From Dipetalonema caudispina (taxonomy: Eukaryota > Nematoda > Chromadorea > Rhabditida > Onchocercidae), in assembly GCA_013365325.1 (NCBI GenBank), contig JABVXV010000016.1, positions 310,001 to 374,000 of the forward strand: a DNA stretch of 64,000 nucleotides, given 5' to 3'. The notes under the pieces were generated by a model. That model did no database searches. It saw only the letters and a program-made list of their open reading frames with translations, and had not been told where the DNA came from. Positions 1 through 11,736 of this stretch are shown here, piece after piece. Made by a program: the position numbers and the translations under genes. Each line of letters begins with the position of its first letter. The first letter of the stretch is position 1.

Positions 1-103
1 CGTTCAATTCCTTGTTTAAATGTTAAGATTGTTTAAACTTTCACTGTCAAACAGTTCACTCTCATCTAATTTTTATTTGAAATTTATATTTTTCCATTTT
101 AGA

Positions 104-214
104 AATAACCGTTGGTTGCAGGTTATCGGAATGATGAAAATGAAATTTAACTTTCCAATTGAGACCGATGTTAATCTTTCGTTTGTGGATATTAGACAAA
201 ATAGAGCCACATAA
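104..214 (+). CDS. Possible last exon of an upstream gene (cut by window edge)
   Basis: An acceptor (ccattttag) is followed by an open stretch that ends in TAA after the peptide ending DIRQNRAT. Codon choice is less AT-biased than in the flanks, which is the main reason to think it codes. A second acceptor-like site (ggttgcag) lies about 17 nt inside, so the exon start is uncertain. I do not recognise the peptide. It could equally be a chance open frame; the rest of the gene would lie left of the window. Confidence 0.25.
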   Translation, partial: NNRWLQVIGMMKMKFNFPIETDVNLSFVDIRQNRAT

Positions 215-2578
215 AGTTTGTGAAAAAATTTGTTAATGGACTAATTTCCTATCTCATACATTCAGTGTTCATGTAATGATCTCATTTCAAACCATAATAA
301 CTTCATGTCGTTTAATAAATTAATTAATTTATTGATTTCCATAAAGTTCCTCAACGGCGACTCATCTGAGAAGCATCATGCTGTGCCTAAAATTATAGCT
401 ACAAAATCATTCTTCGTAATGAGTTTCATTGAAGCAACAACTAGATGAGTTAATAGAACGATACTTTATTATTTTTATTAATTAATTAGCCACAAAGTGA
501 AGCTGTAATTGTACTGATAAGTAAATGAATAACAAATGATGGGTCACTCGATTATTAAATGTGTTTGGAAATATTTCAATTAGATCAACAAATGATAACA
601 AATAATGGCAAGAAATGATAATTCCTCTCCTATCAAAATATCATTGTACCTTTCTTCGTATGAATATGATCGTTAAGTTTACAAAGTTACCTGTCTTGCT
701 TTCACTGCAATGTCATCCCTTCTTGCAAAAAACTCTTTCAAGATTGCATATATATTTCTGCATAGGTACTATTTCAGGAGAAATATCATTCAAAAGAATA
801 TCTAACCTACATTACATCACATGCATCAAAACATACCTGAATGCTTGAGTTGAATAACTTGCATATCCTTAGTTGCAATTCCTCACTTCAATATCATTCA
901 TCAATTATCACAACACAATAAAAAAGTTAGAAAATGTTAGGATAGGATAACAATTGCGAAAGAAGAGGAAGTAATCAATGATAGCAAATTTTATCGATTT
1001 TTATCATCTTATAGTGTTCATTTCATTTTATTCATTCAAAATAGGCATATTTAATTACTGAATGAATCATTTAATGATGAACTGGCGGTAATGTTGCGTT
1101 TAATCTTCTTCTGAAGGATATTTCTCCTGAAGTAACATTTAAATAAAAATATGTAAGTAGTAATAGCTTATTAGGATGTGCAGAAAATAGTCGTGAAAAG
1201 GTTTTTTTTTTTTAATTTCCTAGCAAGAAGAAATGAAATTACATAAAAAGCAAGTTAGGTAATGTTTGTTGGACGAAAGTGAAACTTTTCAAATTCTGAA
1301 CAAGCATATTTACACTTTGATGAAAAGAAATTACCCTTTCTTTTTATTTTTCATCGTTTGTTGAACATTTCTGAGCACACTTATTAATCGTTCGGCTGTT
1401 TTTTCTAAAGTATTGTCGAAATTTATTTAATGAATTTTTTAAAATGATCTACGAAATTAATCAATTAAACAATCCTCTAATCCTATCAGATAAGAAAATC
1501 AAAATCATTCTTTTTAGTATACTTTAGAATAGAAAGTACGGGAGTTTATACATTTCCATCCATCCTTTGTACATTGAATTTCCCACAAATTAAGTTGTGA
1601 TTTCATTGTCTTTTCGAACTATTTGTCACCTTTAATATTGTCTTTTTTGTAATTTGAAATTGAAATATTCAATTGTCTAGAAAAATCTAAAAAATCAATT
1701 TAATTATTTTGGAGGTATGAACCGTCAGCGAATTATCAATGTAATTGATATTAATGGTACAAATACTCCTATAGCTTTGTGAACAAGCTTTTCAAGTGGG
1801 TACTTCTCCTTTTTCACCTTTGTTCGATTCCAGACTTCAACTTTTTTTCTTTCAGACTTCAGTTTTATGTCATTTGGTTCACAAAGTAATAGAGATACTT
1901 TAAGACTAGGACTAGTATTTCCTGAACAAGAAGAAACAATCCTAACTTGTAAAGGTCTTGAAAAAATCGGTTCTAAATGGAATGGAAGCTTTGTAAATTA
2001 AAAGTAACTTGTAATTTTTTTCTTTTGAAACTCTTAATTTGTTTTTAACTTATACAATTTCTGATACCACTGAGAAGTATAAATTTAAAGTAAATGCATT
2101 GCTTTCATCATATTCCCTATCAAATTTACGCTACGGACAGATGACTAACACAAAAGAGAATCTTATGATAGTGCAAATGGATCAATCTATTCTATGCACT
2201 CATCTGTAATTTGCACTTTCTGCCATTTTATCAGTGAAAATGAAACAAAGCTGTTGGCAGAGTATTTCGAAGCTTTCATTCAAGCTTCTTTTCACCTCAG
2301 TAATATGATATTGCAAGAATTTTAATGTATAATTAATATTAATAGCATAGCATTTCAACTTGGTCATTTATTTTTAATCATCACATGATTAATTGGTATT
2401 GGATTACTCTAAGTCATTTATTTTTAATCATCACATGATTAATTGGTATTGGATTACTCTAAATGATGAAACTTATTACGTTTATTACAACAGTTGTGTT
2501 TAATTGAGAGTCGTCTAGTCTTTCTGAACAAGAAAGGTAATTATATTCAAATTTAATGCAAATACGAAGGTTTCAGGT
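215..2578. other. Intergenic region upstream of the TYW2 gene
   Basis: AT-rich spacer with frequent stops in all frames. I see no exon with supporting splice sites. It holds the 50-bp tandem duplication listed separately and ends in a TTTCAG acceptor (AG at 2575-2576) two bases before the TYW2 start codon. Confidence 0.6.
2363..2462. repeat. Exact 50-bp tandem duplication
   Basis: Bases 2363-2412 are repeated without change at 2413-2462. Each copy holds the interrupted palindrome taatcatcacatgatta (7-bp arms, 3-bp spacer) and a further TAATTGG core. It lies about 115 bp upstream of the TYW2 start codon. Perfect identity suggests a recent duplication. Confidence 0.95.
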
Positions 2579-5500
2579 ATGCTTGTAAATTCGGATCGGA
2601 GACAATGTGTCGATCAGACAATAGCACGTTTCAGCAAAACATCAACTTTTGGACAATTACTTGATTCACTCCGCCATGCTGCCAGTCATATGGGAATCTG
2701 GAATGACGATATGCATCGGGATCTCCCAAAACGATGGGAAAAACACGGAGATATGATTATCTTGCCGCATAACTGTTTCAAACATCCGAATTGGAGACTG
2801 ATGGGTAGGTATAGATGATATTAGGCTTGATATTTATAACTTTCTTCTTTTCTTTTCTCCACATTTAGTTAAGTTTGAAAACAGTTTTTAAGATATTTCT
2901 TTAAGATTTAAAATAAATTAAATGTGTTACTATAAAGGTTAAGAAATTAAAAATTGGATTGTTATCTTATATAAAACGTCATTATTTATTTAGTTTCAAT
3001 TTGATGAGTACTTCAGTCCTTCTTCTCATTTTTATTACTTCATTATTCCTGTAATTAGCATAATCTTATCTCGAATTTAGCCCGAAATCTCTTCAATTTC
3101 GGAGTAAATTTAGGATGACATAAACTTCTAATTGTTATTTGAATAATGGTATAATTTCAAAATCCATATATTTATCAGGCCCAAAATTGTGGGAGATGGT
3201 AACAAAATTACTTAATACGACTCGTTTGGGAAAGAAGCGTATTATTGAAGGCGATGAGTTTCATGAGCCTCATATCGATCTGTTGTTCGGTAAGGACGGA
3301 TGGGTGGAACATATTGATGGTGATATCAGGTATTACTTGTTATCTGGCTTTCAAGGTCAGCAATCGATAATCATTCTTTAAATGATTGAGTAGTGATAAG
3401 CAGTAGAAGATCTGATCTCAGCTGTAGTTTGACGTGCTGTACAGGCACTAGACATCATTCGTTAATAGTTCAAATCTCCATTAAACAAATTTTCTGAGGA
3501 AAAATTATAGCATGTTTGAAAATGGCAAAGGTATTTCATTGGAAATTGAAAATTTACAGATTCCTTTATGATGTCACAAAATGTTTCTTTAATATCAACA
3601 ATGCCTCAGAGAAGCAGCGCATCTCGGAGTTCGACTGCCATCAGGAAGTTGTTACCGATATGTTTGCTGGTAGGATTAGATATTTTTGGAAATAATAAAT
3701 AAATTAGAAATCTGATAATTATTTTCTAGAATAAACATTCCCGATTACAGGAATCGGATATTATACATTAGCTTATTTGGTAAGTGCACATGCAAAACAT
3801 GTCTATGCTATTGACTGGAATGAAGATGCCATCGAAGCATTAAAGCGTAGTTTGCAAAGTAACGATGTCCAGGATCGTTGCACAGTTATTCAAGGTGATT
3901 CCAGGAAGGTAACTTTTGAAAAGTCTTACTTGTTTGCCATAATATGCAGAACCGAAGAGAATAAGAATATTCAACATATTTCACCCTCAGTGACTATTTG
4001 CTAAATTGACAAATTTCATCCCTTCTGAAATGCACATGGAAACAAATTTTACAGAAAGAGACAATGCCCTATCAAAGTAATGATAACGATAAGTTCCTTG
4101 TTCCTTGTCCATAAATTTACAGAAGTTTTTATGCATTTCCAGAGCAATAGTAAGATCATCAAAATCACTTCAGCTTTCGAGATGTTCAATATTATTTCAA
4201 TCCTATACCAAGTCAAGTATTACATTCTTAGAACAAAACTACTGTAGATCATATGACTGAGTGACTACTAACTTATCCAGAGATATCGGAAACCCAATAT
4301 TCTGTAACCAGGAAGGTAGTTTTTGATCAAGAATCCTAGTGAATACTAACCTCGTTTCTTTATAATAAAACACCCTTGGTCATAAAAATTTCGGCTACCA
4401 TTAATGAATTACTTGTTCTCGTAGGTAACACCGCAAGGCGTGGCAGATCGTGTAAATATTGGATTGCTACCATCATCGCGACCGTACTGGCTGGCCGCCT
4501 GTAAATGTTTGAAACCAACAGGCGGAATACTTCATATACATGAAGCAATCAGGACATCAGAACAGCAGACGGACAGTTTGACGCTCACTGATAAATCGGC
4601 TGGATACTCTAAACTTATAAGGTATTGAAAATTGTTGAAATCCCTCTGTATGAAGTTTTGCATACTTTGTTAAATTGGAACTTCGATTTTTATTCACCAG
4701 AAGGACTTAGAAGCCATTTAAATCCAACTCATTATGGTCACACACTGCATCATAAAGGAAATCCGATTCGAAAATCAACAGAATTGTTAGTTGAAGAAAC
4801 CATATTACTCATCATTTAAGAATCGTAGACCAGCTCCAATTAGCAATTCGAGAAACTTTCTTACTCGGATACATCTTATAGGAAGGGAAATGCGAAATCC
4901 ATGAGCGAAGAGATTGCATTAAATCACAATAGCGATACTAAAAATATTGATACCGAAAACAGGACTGTACTAGAAAAGAATGATAAAAACAAAACCTTCT
5001 TCACTAAATCAATAGACAACAGTGCTGTACAAAGTGAAGGTTTGGTTCTTATTTCAATTTATCAAGTATTTTTTGAGCAAAATCTCCTTGAATCAAATGA
5101 AACAGGATTTTCTATGAACTTAACATGAGGAATATCTGAATTTTAGGAGTGAAAATTTTTTAGAGACGAATACTACAACATATGACAGTACAATGAAAAA
5201 AAGAAAATTAAGTCGTTCAGCAACCATCATTAAAGAAATGGAAAGTCGTATCTTGCCAAGGGGACGAATTGATGATCGCCTGAGAGAGGAGAAATGGTCA
5301 ACGATTAGTCAAACCTTGCAAAACTTTGCTATGACCTGCGCTACGAAGTAATTTCCACCATAAAAAACTTTTAATTACAAATCCATCTGAATATCTTTGG
5401 TGTGGAACTTTCGAAGTTATTTAAATATGGTCGCATAGAGAGCACAGTTATACATATCAAATATGGATATCATCTTTCTAGAAGTTATGTAGTAGTTATA

Positions 5501-5867
5501 TTTCTTCTCACCGGCATTAATCAGCGAGGTAAAACATGATTTGAAGTCTGTTCTCACTTGCAGTCAATTGAAATTATACTGTCCGAATCTAACAAAACTA
5601 GAAATCACCTACATTACCCTTGAAAAACCCCTACTGATGGGAAATGCTGAATTGTGTCATAACTTTCTAAATTTCAGCTGCACCCGCTATCTAAACAACA
5701 TCTACGACGAGAAGAATAAAGTTTGGACATGTACAATATTAGAATTGAACAGAGTGAAAAATTACCACATGCAAACAGATCATATTGTTGTAGATTTGTT
5801 ATGCAGACCGGAAGATGAAAAGGAAGTGAAACGCATTGAAATTCAGACTCAAGCTGACTACGGTTAA
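2579..5867 (+). CDS. TYW2: tRNA wybutosine-synthesizing protein 2 homolog (TYW2/TRMT12)
   Basis: This family transfers the 3-amino-3-carboxypropyl group of S-adenosylmethionine to the wyosine precursor at G37 of tRNA-Phe. Exons: 2579-2804, 3179-3329, 3560-3669, 3751-3908, 4425-4621, 4882-5039, 5164-5347, 5678-5867; all phases agree and give 457 aa. Visible family blocks are LPKRWEKHGD, GWVEHIDGDIRY, FDCHQEVVTDMFAGIGYYT (AdoMet loop, about residues 160-168), ADRVNIGLLPSSR, GGILHIHE and near the end MQTDHIVVDL. All parallel human TRMT12 in order. The ATG follows a TTTCAG acceptor by two bases, which suggests trans-splicing. The N-terminus is roughly 100 residues shorter than in the human protein, so further upstream exons are possible. 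A polar low-complexity segment (about residues 281-353) separates the catalytic core from the C-terminal block. AATAAA lies at 5924-5929. Confidence 0.88.
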
Positions 5868-6567
5868 TTCCTATTTCTGTTGTCAAAGTATCATTAAAAT
5901 ATATGCCTCGTTGAGCATGAATCAATAAAACAGGTACTGTCAAATTTACTGCTTCTGAAAGGAAATCTAAAAGGTAGCAAAAGATCACATCGTCCTTCAA
6001 AATTTGAATCGGAGAAGACACAGAAATGAATTACTCATGCTATACAACATTTTAGGACTTAAAAAGAAGTATTTGAATTTCAAGTCAGTGTAATCAGCCA
6101 AGATCTGTCATAAATTTTCAAAGAAAAATACATGGAGAGTTTTCGTCTTGAAACATAAAAAAAGAAAAAAAAAATTCAATTCTATCTTCACCATGGCAAT
6201 GAACTAAAGATGAGACCAATTCACTCTTCAGAATACAATATCGAAAGCAGGGATATAACCGCTTAGAACTTCTGCTTAAACATTGCGTTTTTGTAAAAAA
6301 AAAGTACCTTCTTTTAAGCAGCAAATTCAATACTAAAATAAAAGAGTAAATTCCAAAAACTGAATCAGAGACCATAAAAATGCAGTGGTGATAACATTAA
6401 TGCAGTGTGGAAAGACAACTAGTAAAAAAATTATAAAATCGATTGCAAACTAAGAAAGAATATGCAATTAATGAATACAACTGTACATCGAAAAAAAAAA
6501 AAAGATCAAAATATCGACAAATCATTAAAAAAAAGGTACTTCAAAAAATTTATGAAAAATACGAAAC
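5868..6567. other. Convergent intergenic region (TYW2 / REEP 3' ends)
   Basis: 3' flanks of two converging genes. It contains AATAAA at 5924-5929 for the plus-strand gene. Short open frames here are not supported by splice sites or family likeness. Confidence 0.6.
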
Positions 6568-8270
6568 TTATCGTCCACGAGAGATACTACGATTTGCTGT
6601 AACACGTCTCGTGCGGCGCGACCGATCTTTTGTATCCCCTACAAAACAATAGCAAAGATTAAACGAAATATACAGTATATCAGATCCTTTACATTATGAC
6701 AAAGAGACTGATCATTGTCGTGAAAAGTATAGCTAATTCTGAATACGCAAAAACTGCGATTTTCTGAATTCCTCATGGTCCTCTTCAGTTGGTTCATGAA
6801 ATAAAATAAAACTTGGAATTAAGTAGTGCCAAATATAATAATAAAGCACAGGAGAGTGCAAAAGTAAGAATTACCTTCTGCCCACTTACTTCTATTCGAT
6901 TTTTTTCGCCCTTTCTTAACAATGTTGACACCATCAGAATGTGAGCAGTTTCTTTTCAAGCGATTTGATGCTAAAGCATACAATCAGCTTTTAAACTGTT
7001 ATAAAATAGCAGCACTTATGTTCATGCTTTTTCAGTTAATTTTGTACAAAAAAACTTACCGTTTGGAGACATATTACTTTCACTTTCCTCTACCTCTCTC
7101 TTAATGTCTGTTTCTTCGTCAACTAGCTGGATAATATCCTCTTCTGCCTGTTCTTCTACTGCTGCAAATAAGTACACAAAAGATTACACCTAGGCGAAAA
7201 AACACATTACTAGTTCCTTATGACCAAAATGGTGTAAGTAATATAATTTTGATTTAAAAAAAAAAATAAGATAATACATGTTTGGGATAAAGGAAGGTGT
7301 GCATCTTCAAAGAGCTATTTAAAAAATTATAACAACTGGGGTACAAACCAACTGTTATTGGGGCGTATCGACCTGTGAAAAATGGCTGACTAGTAGGCGT
7401 ACTATCCGTTGTTGCAAGTGACAATAATCCGACACGTGCTCTGCAAAAGTCCTTCCAAGTATCACGAAGAAACATTTAAGGTGTTTACTAATATAAAACT
7501 TTCACTAAATACTGACTTATCAAGTGCTCCATTTCCTAATCTTGAGGCCTGCCGTTGCACAGAACGTCCCATATTGTCTAGCATCTCATCGATGTCCTGT
7601 TCATATGCTGTCAGCAGCGGAGCGATTAACTGCAACAGCTCATAAAAAGAAATGTAAGTAAAAACAGTCTAACATATAATTAACAGATTATAAATGATAA
7701 TGTCCACTTTCCTTCGCTCCCTTATTATCAAGTTTCTGCGTCGTAACTTCTCCCTGAGAATTATTGTTATACAATTCGAACTACTGGGAAAAGCAACACC
7801 TCTCAGAATTACATTTTTCCCAAGTATTTTTCAATAGTATACATAATCTTTCAACATCATTATTTTCCTATAAAATGTCAATGAACTATTTTAATATTGA
7901 TGCTTACTTTCTGATGAACGATTGAGGCACCATCTGTCCATGGTGATGCTGTCCAAAGCAGGAAACTCATTTTCATCAGCAAATAACCCGGCACAATATA
8001 CGGCAAAAGGAGTATATCACCAATAGTATCAGCTGCTAGAAAACCTGCATAAACTGTCCAGTACTTCAACCACCGCTTCTGAAACAGTTTGGATTATTCC
8101 TAACGGAAGTTTTCATGAGATAATTATTACTGAGAAGGAAATATGAGAAATAAGGGAACTGTTACCATTTGTAAAAAATCGCCTTCACGAATGACTTTAA
8201 ATGTTTTGAAGGCCGGATAAAGTGCTCCAATCACAACAGACGCGGCGTGTGAAAGTAACCGAAGAACCAT
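6568..8270 (-). CDS. reep-1: REEP1-4 type receptor expression-enhancing protein (TB2/DP1/HVA22 family)
   Basis: Integral ER membrane protein with hairpin membrane segments that shapes tubules and links ER to microtubules in known REEP1-4 members. Exons in transcript order: 8166-8270, 7908-8078, 7517-7629, 7373-7440, 7060-7161, 6875-6970, 6568-6638; phases agree and give 241 aa. The N-terminal half carries the family pattern: IGALYPAFKTFK, KYWTVYAGF, a hydrophobic stretch, WTASPWTDGASIVHQK and the EQDIDEML helix. The tail is acidic (exon 5) and then strongly basic with Arg/Ser clusters (exons 6-7). The ATG directly abuts a ctttcag acceptor, implying trans-splicing with no 5' UTR of its own. 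A second in-phase donor at 7348 would extend exon 4 to 7349 and give 249 aa. The gene symbol is by analogy to the C. elegans orthologue group. Confidence 0.88.
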
Positions 8271-9024
8271 CTGAAAGAAAAATTTCCTGATATCAACTGA
8301 AATCTTTTATGACGTGAAGAGATTCATTAACACACAACCAATTAATCATCTCTAGACATTACATGTATTAAACATGTTAGAAGAGTTCCACATGGGTTCA
8401 ATAAATGAGATGGAAAAGAAAAGAAAATCCAGAAAAATGGTACAAATAAAACGACAACCATCCCTACATCTGAATGTTTTAGTTATAAGCTTAATAGATT
8501 AGTTTCATCTAACCGAACAAAACTTCCATCCTTCAACAGAATCAACAGAAATCTGCAATTTTACTTCTTTCTAGCATTAATATTAATGCAAAAATGGTAA
8601 ATCACATATGTTATTCAGCAGCTGTTATTTCCCAATACAAAATCAGTTACCCATACCAGGTCTATCTCTTTCTATATCAGGCCAATCCATATCTAACTAG
8701 GCCTACATGCACCCAAATTAGGCTCCTCATCCCAAATCTCCAATGCCCCTCCCTCACCTTAAGCCCAGCTCATCTCCACGTATACCACTTTTCACATTCT
8801 CACGTGAGTTGTACGGCTTGTGATCGTGTTGCGAAAAGCCGATCAGGTTGGATAGGGAGGAAATACGGGGTAGAAATTGCGGGAGGGAGCGGAGTAAGGG
8901 TGGCGCGGGGGAGCGGGGTTGATAGTTCTCTGAATATAATAGTAAGACCTACTAGAAGCTGGAATAGGAATTAAATTTACTAATTGCTATTAATGAATAT
9001 GTTGACATTACAGGAAAGATAAAA
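8271..9024. promoter_or_regulatory. Divergent promoter region between REEP and proteasome beta-1 genes
   Basis: 754 bp separate the two start codons on opposite strands, so this interval should drive both. Its right half (about 8690-8945) is much richer in G and C than the surroundings. It contains a CACGTG E-box near 8800 and a G-rich tract near 8870-8920 in which gggagcgg occurs twice. A 126-codon open frame over it looks like a by-product of composition. A trans-splice acceptor (attacag) lies 11 nt before the pbs-1 ATG. Confidence 0.55.
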
Positions 9025-11288
9025 ATGGCTCGCAATGGACCACCACAACACTTCACAAGTGAAAATGTTGACATGGGGGTAAAATATACTTTTATTATAT
9101 TTCTTTTTATTCATCGCATTCGCTCTTCCTATGTATAGAAGATTTTTAATTCATTTAAAAACTAAAACAGGCTGCAGTAATCCACTAACAGTGTGATAGC
9201 TATCATAGCTTGCTAAGTATCGTACCAAGGTTCTCTTTTATTATTACTAATATCATTATTACTGTTATTATTGTTACTATTATTATCATCATTATCGTTA
9301 TTATTGTTATTGTTGTTGTTATTGTTATTGTTATTAGAGAAGAAAAAGTTACCTTTTTATTCTTCTAAGTACAGATATCTTGGAGTGCATCATTTTAATT
9401 TTCTGTAAGTTATTGTAGATAAATATCTTTGTTTTCAGACAACTCTCATTGCGATGGAATTCGATGGTGGAGTTGTGGTTGGAACAGACTCGAGGACAAG
9501 TTCTGGGTATACTACCTTTTTTGCTTTGAAATTACGTTTATTTAATCACACACTGATATTAATGTTTAATAAGGAATAGTATGTTTTTTAATAGCATGAT
9601 GTTGTCATGATTTGAGAACTTAAAAAGTGCACATTTATAGACTCAGAATGGTATCAAAAAAATTGAAAGGGGAAAGGAAGAAGAAAGTGAGATAAAGCTG
9701 GGATGTAAGACTTCTTAACTCGAATCAACGGCTTTCATTCTCCTTATTTTTCTTCCTTAACTCATGGCATCGTTTGATCTTTAAAATTATGATCTTTAAA
9801 ATTTAATTTAAATCTTCTCGTGTCACTTGGCATTTTTTTTCGGTGGATGTTTGCTGTTGGGGTGTAACTGTTACGATGTTTCAAATAATCTGGGAATGAT
9901 GCATTGGTTTGTTGCTTGACATGAATGCAATTCATTGAGTTGTCCTATCTGTTATCAGATTTTGGTTTATCATTTCATGCCAGGCGGTTACGCCGGTTGA
10001 TCCTGCTTTAGCGTTTTTCGTGATGCATAAGTATTTTCAAAATGATAGGTATATTATTTTCAGGACTTACATATCATCACGCGCCACAGATAAAATTACA
10101 CCGATTACGGATCGGATGGTTGTTTGTCGATCGGGCTCTGCTGCAGATACACAAGCTATTTCTGATGTTGTGAAGTACTATATTGAAGTTTATTCGTAAG
10201 TTTTAGTCCGTTCGAATTTTAATAAAGATTTTATCTCAGGAAATTACTTTCTCAAGTTTATACTTGCGGCAGCTTATTTTCCTCTTTTTTTTAAACAGAA
10301 TGATGGAAGAAGAAGACGTTACTGTTGGACGCTCTGCTCAGATCTTTCGGAATTTTCTGTATAAGTATCGTGATTCTATGTCAGCATCGGTTTTGGTTGC
10401 TGGATACGATGATATTGAAGGTGGACAGGTCAGTCCCTAATTATTGAAGCTAAGCTTTTCATGTCCCCAATTACTTTTAATATCTTTTATCGAAACTAGC
10501 TATGTAACAGTTTCTTTATTATTTCTAAAAAATTTCTCTTTTAGTTGTATGCAATCCCATTGGGCGGTTACGTAACTCGACAGCGATGCGCAGCGAGTGG
10601 TAGTGGCAGTACATTCGTTCAAGGCTTTCTTGACAGTCAGTGGAAGGTGAATACATAGTAATTTTCTATGAAGGAAGTAGTTATGTGAAGAAGTATTTGT
10701 TTGCTTCCTTGTTTTTACGACTTAAAAGCAGCGCAAGAAAAATTTGAACAAAAAAAAAGAAAAAAATATACAGCAAAACATTTGCAGCCTGGAATGACTG
10801 CTGAAAAATGCAAAGAAATAGCGCTTAATGCAGTAGCTTTGGCAACAAGCCGTGATGGTTCTTCCGGCGGCGTTATTAGATTAGCTGTTATCGATAAAAC
10901 GGGCACGCAAAGAATGGTTAGCTAATCGATTATTGAAATTTTTAGCTTAAACATACCGGGATAGCATATTAATTTTTTAACTTCTCCATTCAGTTTGATT
11001 AGCTAATTGTGATATTGGTTTGGAACTGAAGAGCCAATTTCCCTGAAATCTTTCATCGGAGGGAATGTGCTAGGTCTTATCTGCGTAAAGCACTTTTTTT
11101 TTGAATCGAGCTTTCATTTTCTGCGGCTACGATGAGATCGTGGACGTTATCCTATATCCTTATAGTTGTTAACTGATATTAAATTCACCGGCGCAATATT
11201 TCAGCTTATTCGTCCGGATGGGAATCAGTTTCCGAAGTTTGCTGATATCCCAGCACATTTAACATATCCAAAACACATTATTCAGTGA
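9025..11288 (+). CDS. pbs-1: 20S proteasome subunit beta-1 (PSMB6 type)
   Basis: Catalytic subunit with caspase-like activity in the 20S core. Exons: 9025-9078, 9439-9506, 10064-10195, 10299-10428, 10545-10646, 10788-10916, 11205-11288; phases agree and give 232 aa. The 18-residue propeptide ends in Gly, and exon 2 opens exactly with the mature Thr1 ([11 protein letters not shown]). Asp17, Lys33 and Arg45 of the mature numbering are present ([21 protein letters not shown]). Arg45 is the S1-pocket residue that marks the caspase-like beta-1 subunit. SGSGSTF and [14 protein letters not shown] are the other family blocks. The reading is unambiguous. AATAAA at 11519-11524. The next gene starts 448 bp downstream on the same strand. 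Confidence 0.96.
9238..9336 (+). repeat. Interrupted TTA/TTG trinucleotide tract in pbs-1 intron 1
   Basis: About 100 bp of imperfect ttatta/ttattg/ttgttg units inside the first intron. Simple-sequence repeat; no other role is evident. Confidence 0.9.
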
Positions 11289-11736
11289 TTAAATTTTTAT
11301 TGGATTTGCATATGTTTGATGGGAATATGCCAGACAATCTGTGAATAACACAATTAAAACTATGCCGCAATATGATTGGATCATGGAACGTATAAAATTT
11401 TAGTGTACTAAGAAAGTTTTCTCGCACAGATAGTATATGAAAAGAGGCATTTCTGTTGAAGTTTGATTCATTGACTTCTTTGTCGTTTTGTCAGTTTCTT
11501 GTAATATTGTTGATTTCAAATAAAGACAGTCCTATAAATTTTTTCGTTACTACTTGAAATTTTGAATTAAAGCGGAGAAAACACATGCATGCCTGTACCG
11601 AAACACTTTTCAACAATGTGTAAAAGTGATGAGTAGTTTTTAAATTGTTGATTTCATTTGCATAGTCCTAGCAATCTGAGAATTTTCTTCTCTTCAAAAT
11701 CAGTTCTACCAGAAGACGGTTGTTCAGCAAGTGAGA
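11289..11736 (+). other. Possible intercistronic region, pbs-1 to FAM187-like gene
   Basis: The poly(A) signal AATAAA at 11519-11524 is followed about 200 nt later by a tgttcag acceptor (AG at 11726-11727) just before the next start codon on the same strand. That spacing fits a nematode operon, but independent promoters are equally possible from sequence alone. Confidence 0.4.

Noticed and set aside
3455..3480. Possible tRNA T-arm-like sequence (agttcaaatct)
   Set aside because: No matching acceptor stem, D-arm or anticodon arm around it; it lies in a TYW2 intron. I found no tRNA or rRNA gene in the window.
4625..4819. Open frame inside the TYW2 gene following exon 5
   Set aside because: It lies between a good donor at 4622 and acceptor at 4881; splicing across it keeps the frame and the family alignment, so it is intronic.
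5674..6021. 115-codon minus-strand frame over the TYW2 last exon
   Set aside because: Antisense to the conserved C-terminal exon of TYW2; no independent support.
8594..8974. 126-codon open frame in the REEP/pbs-1 spacer
   Set aside because: It covers the GC-richer divergent promoter; sequence is repetitive and low in family likeness, and both flanking genes are fully explained without it.
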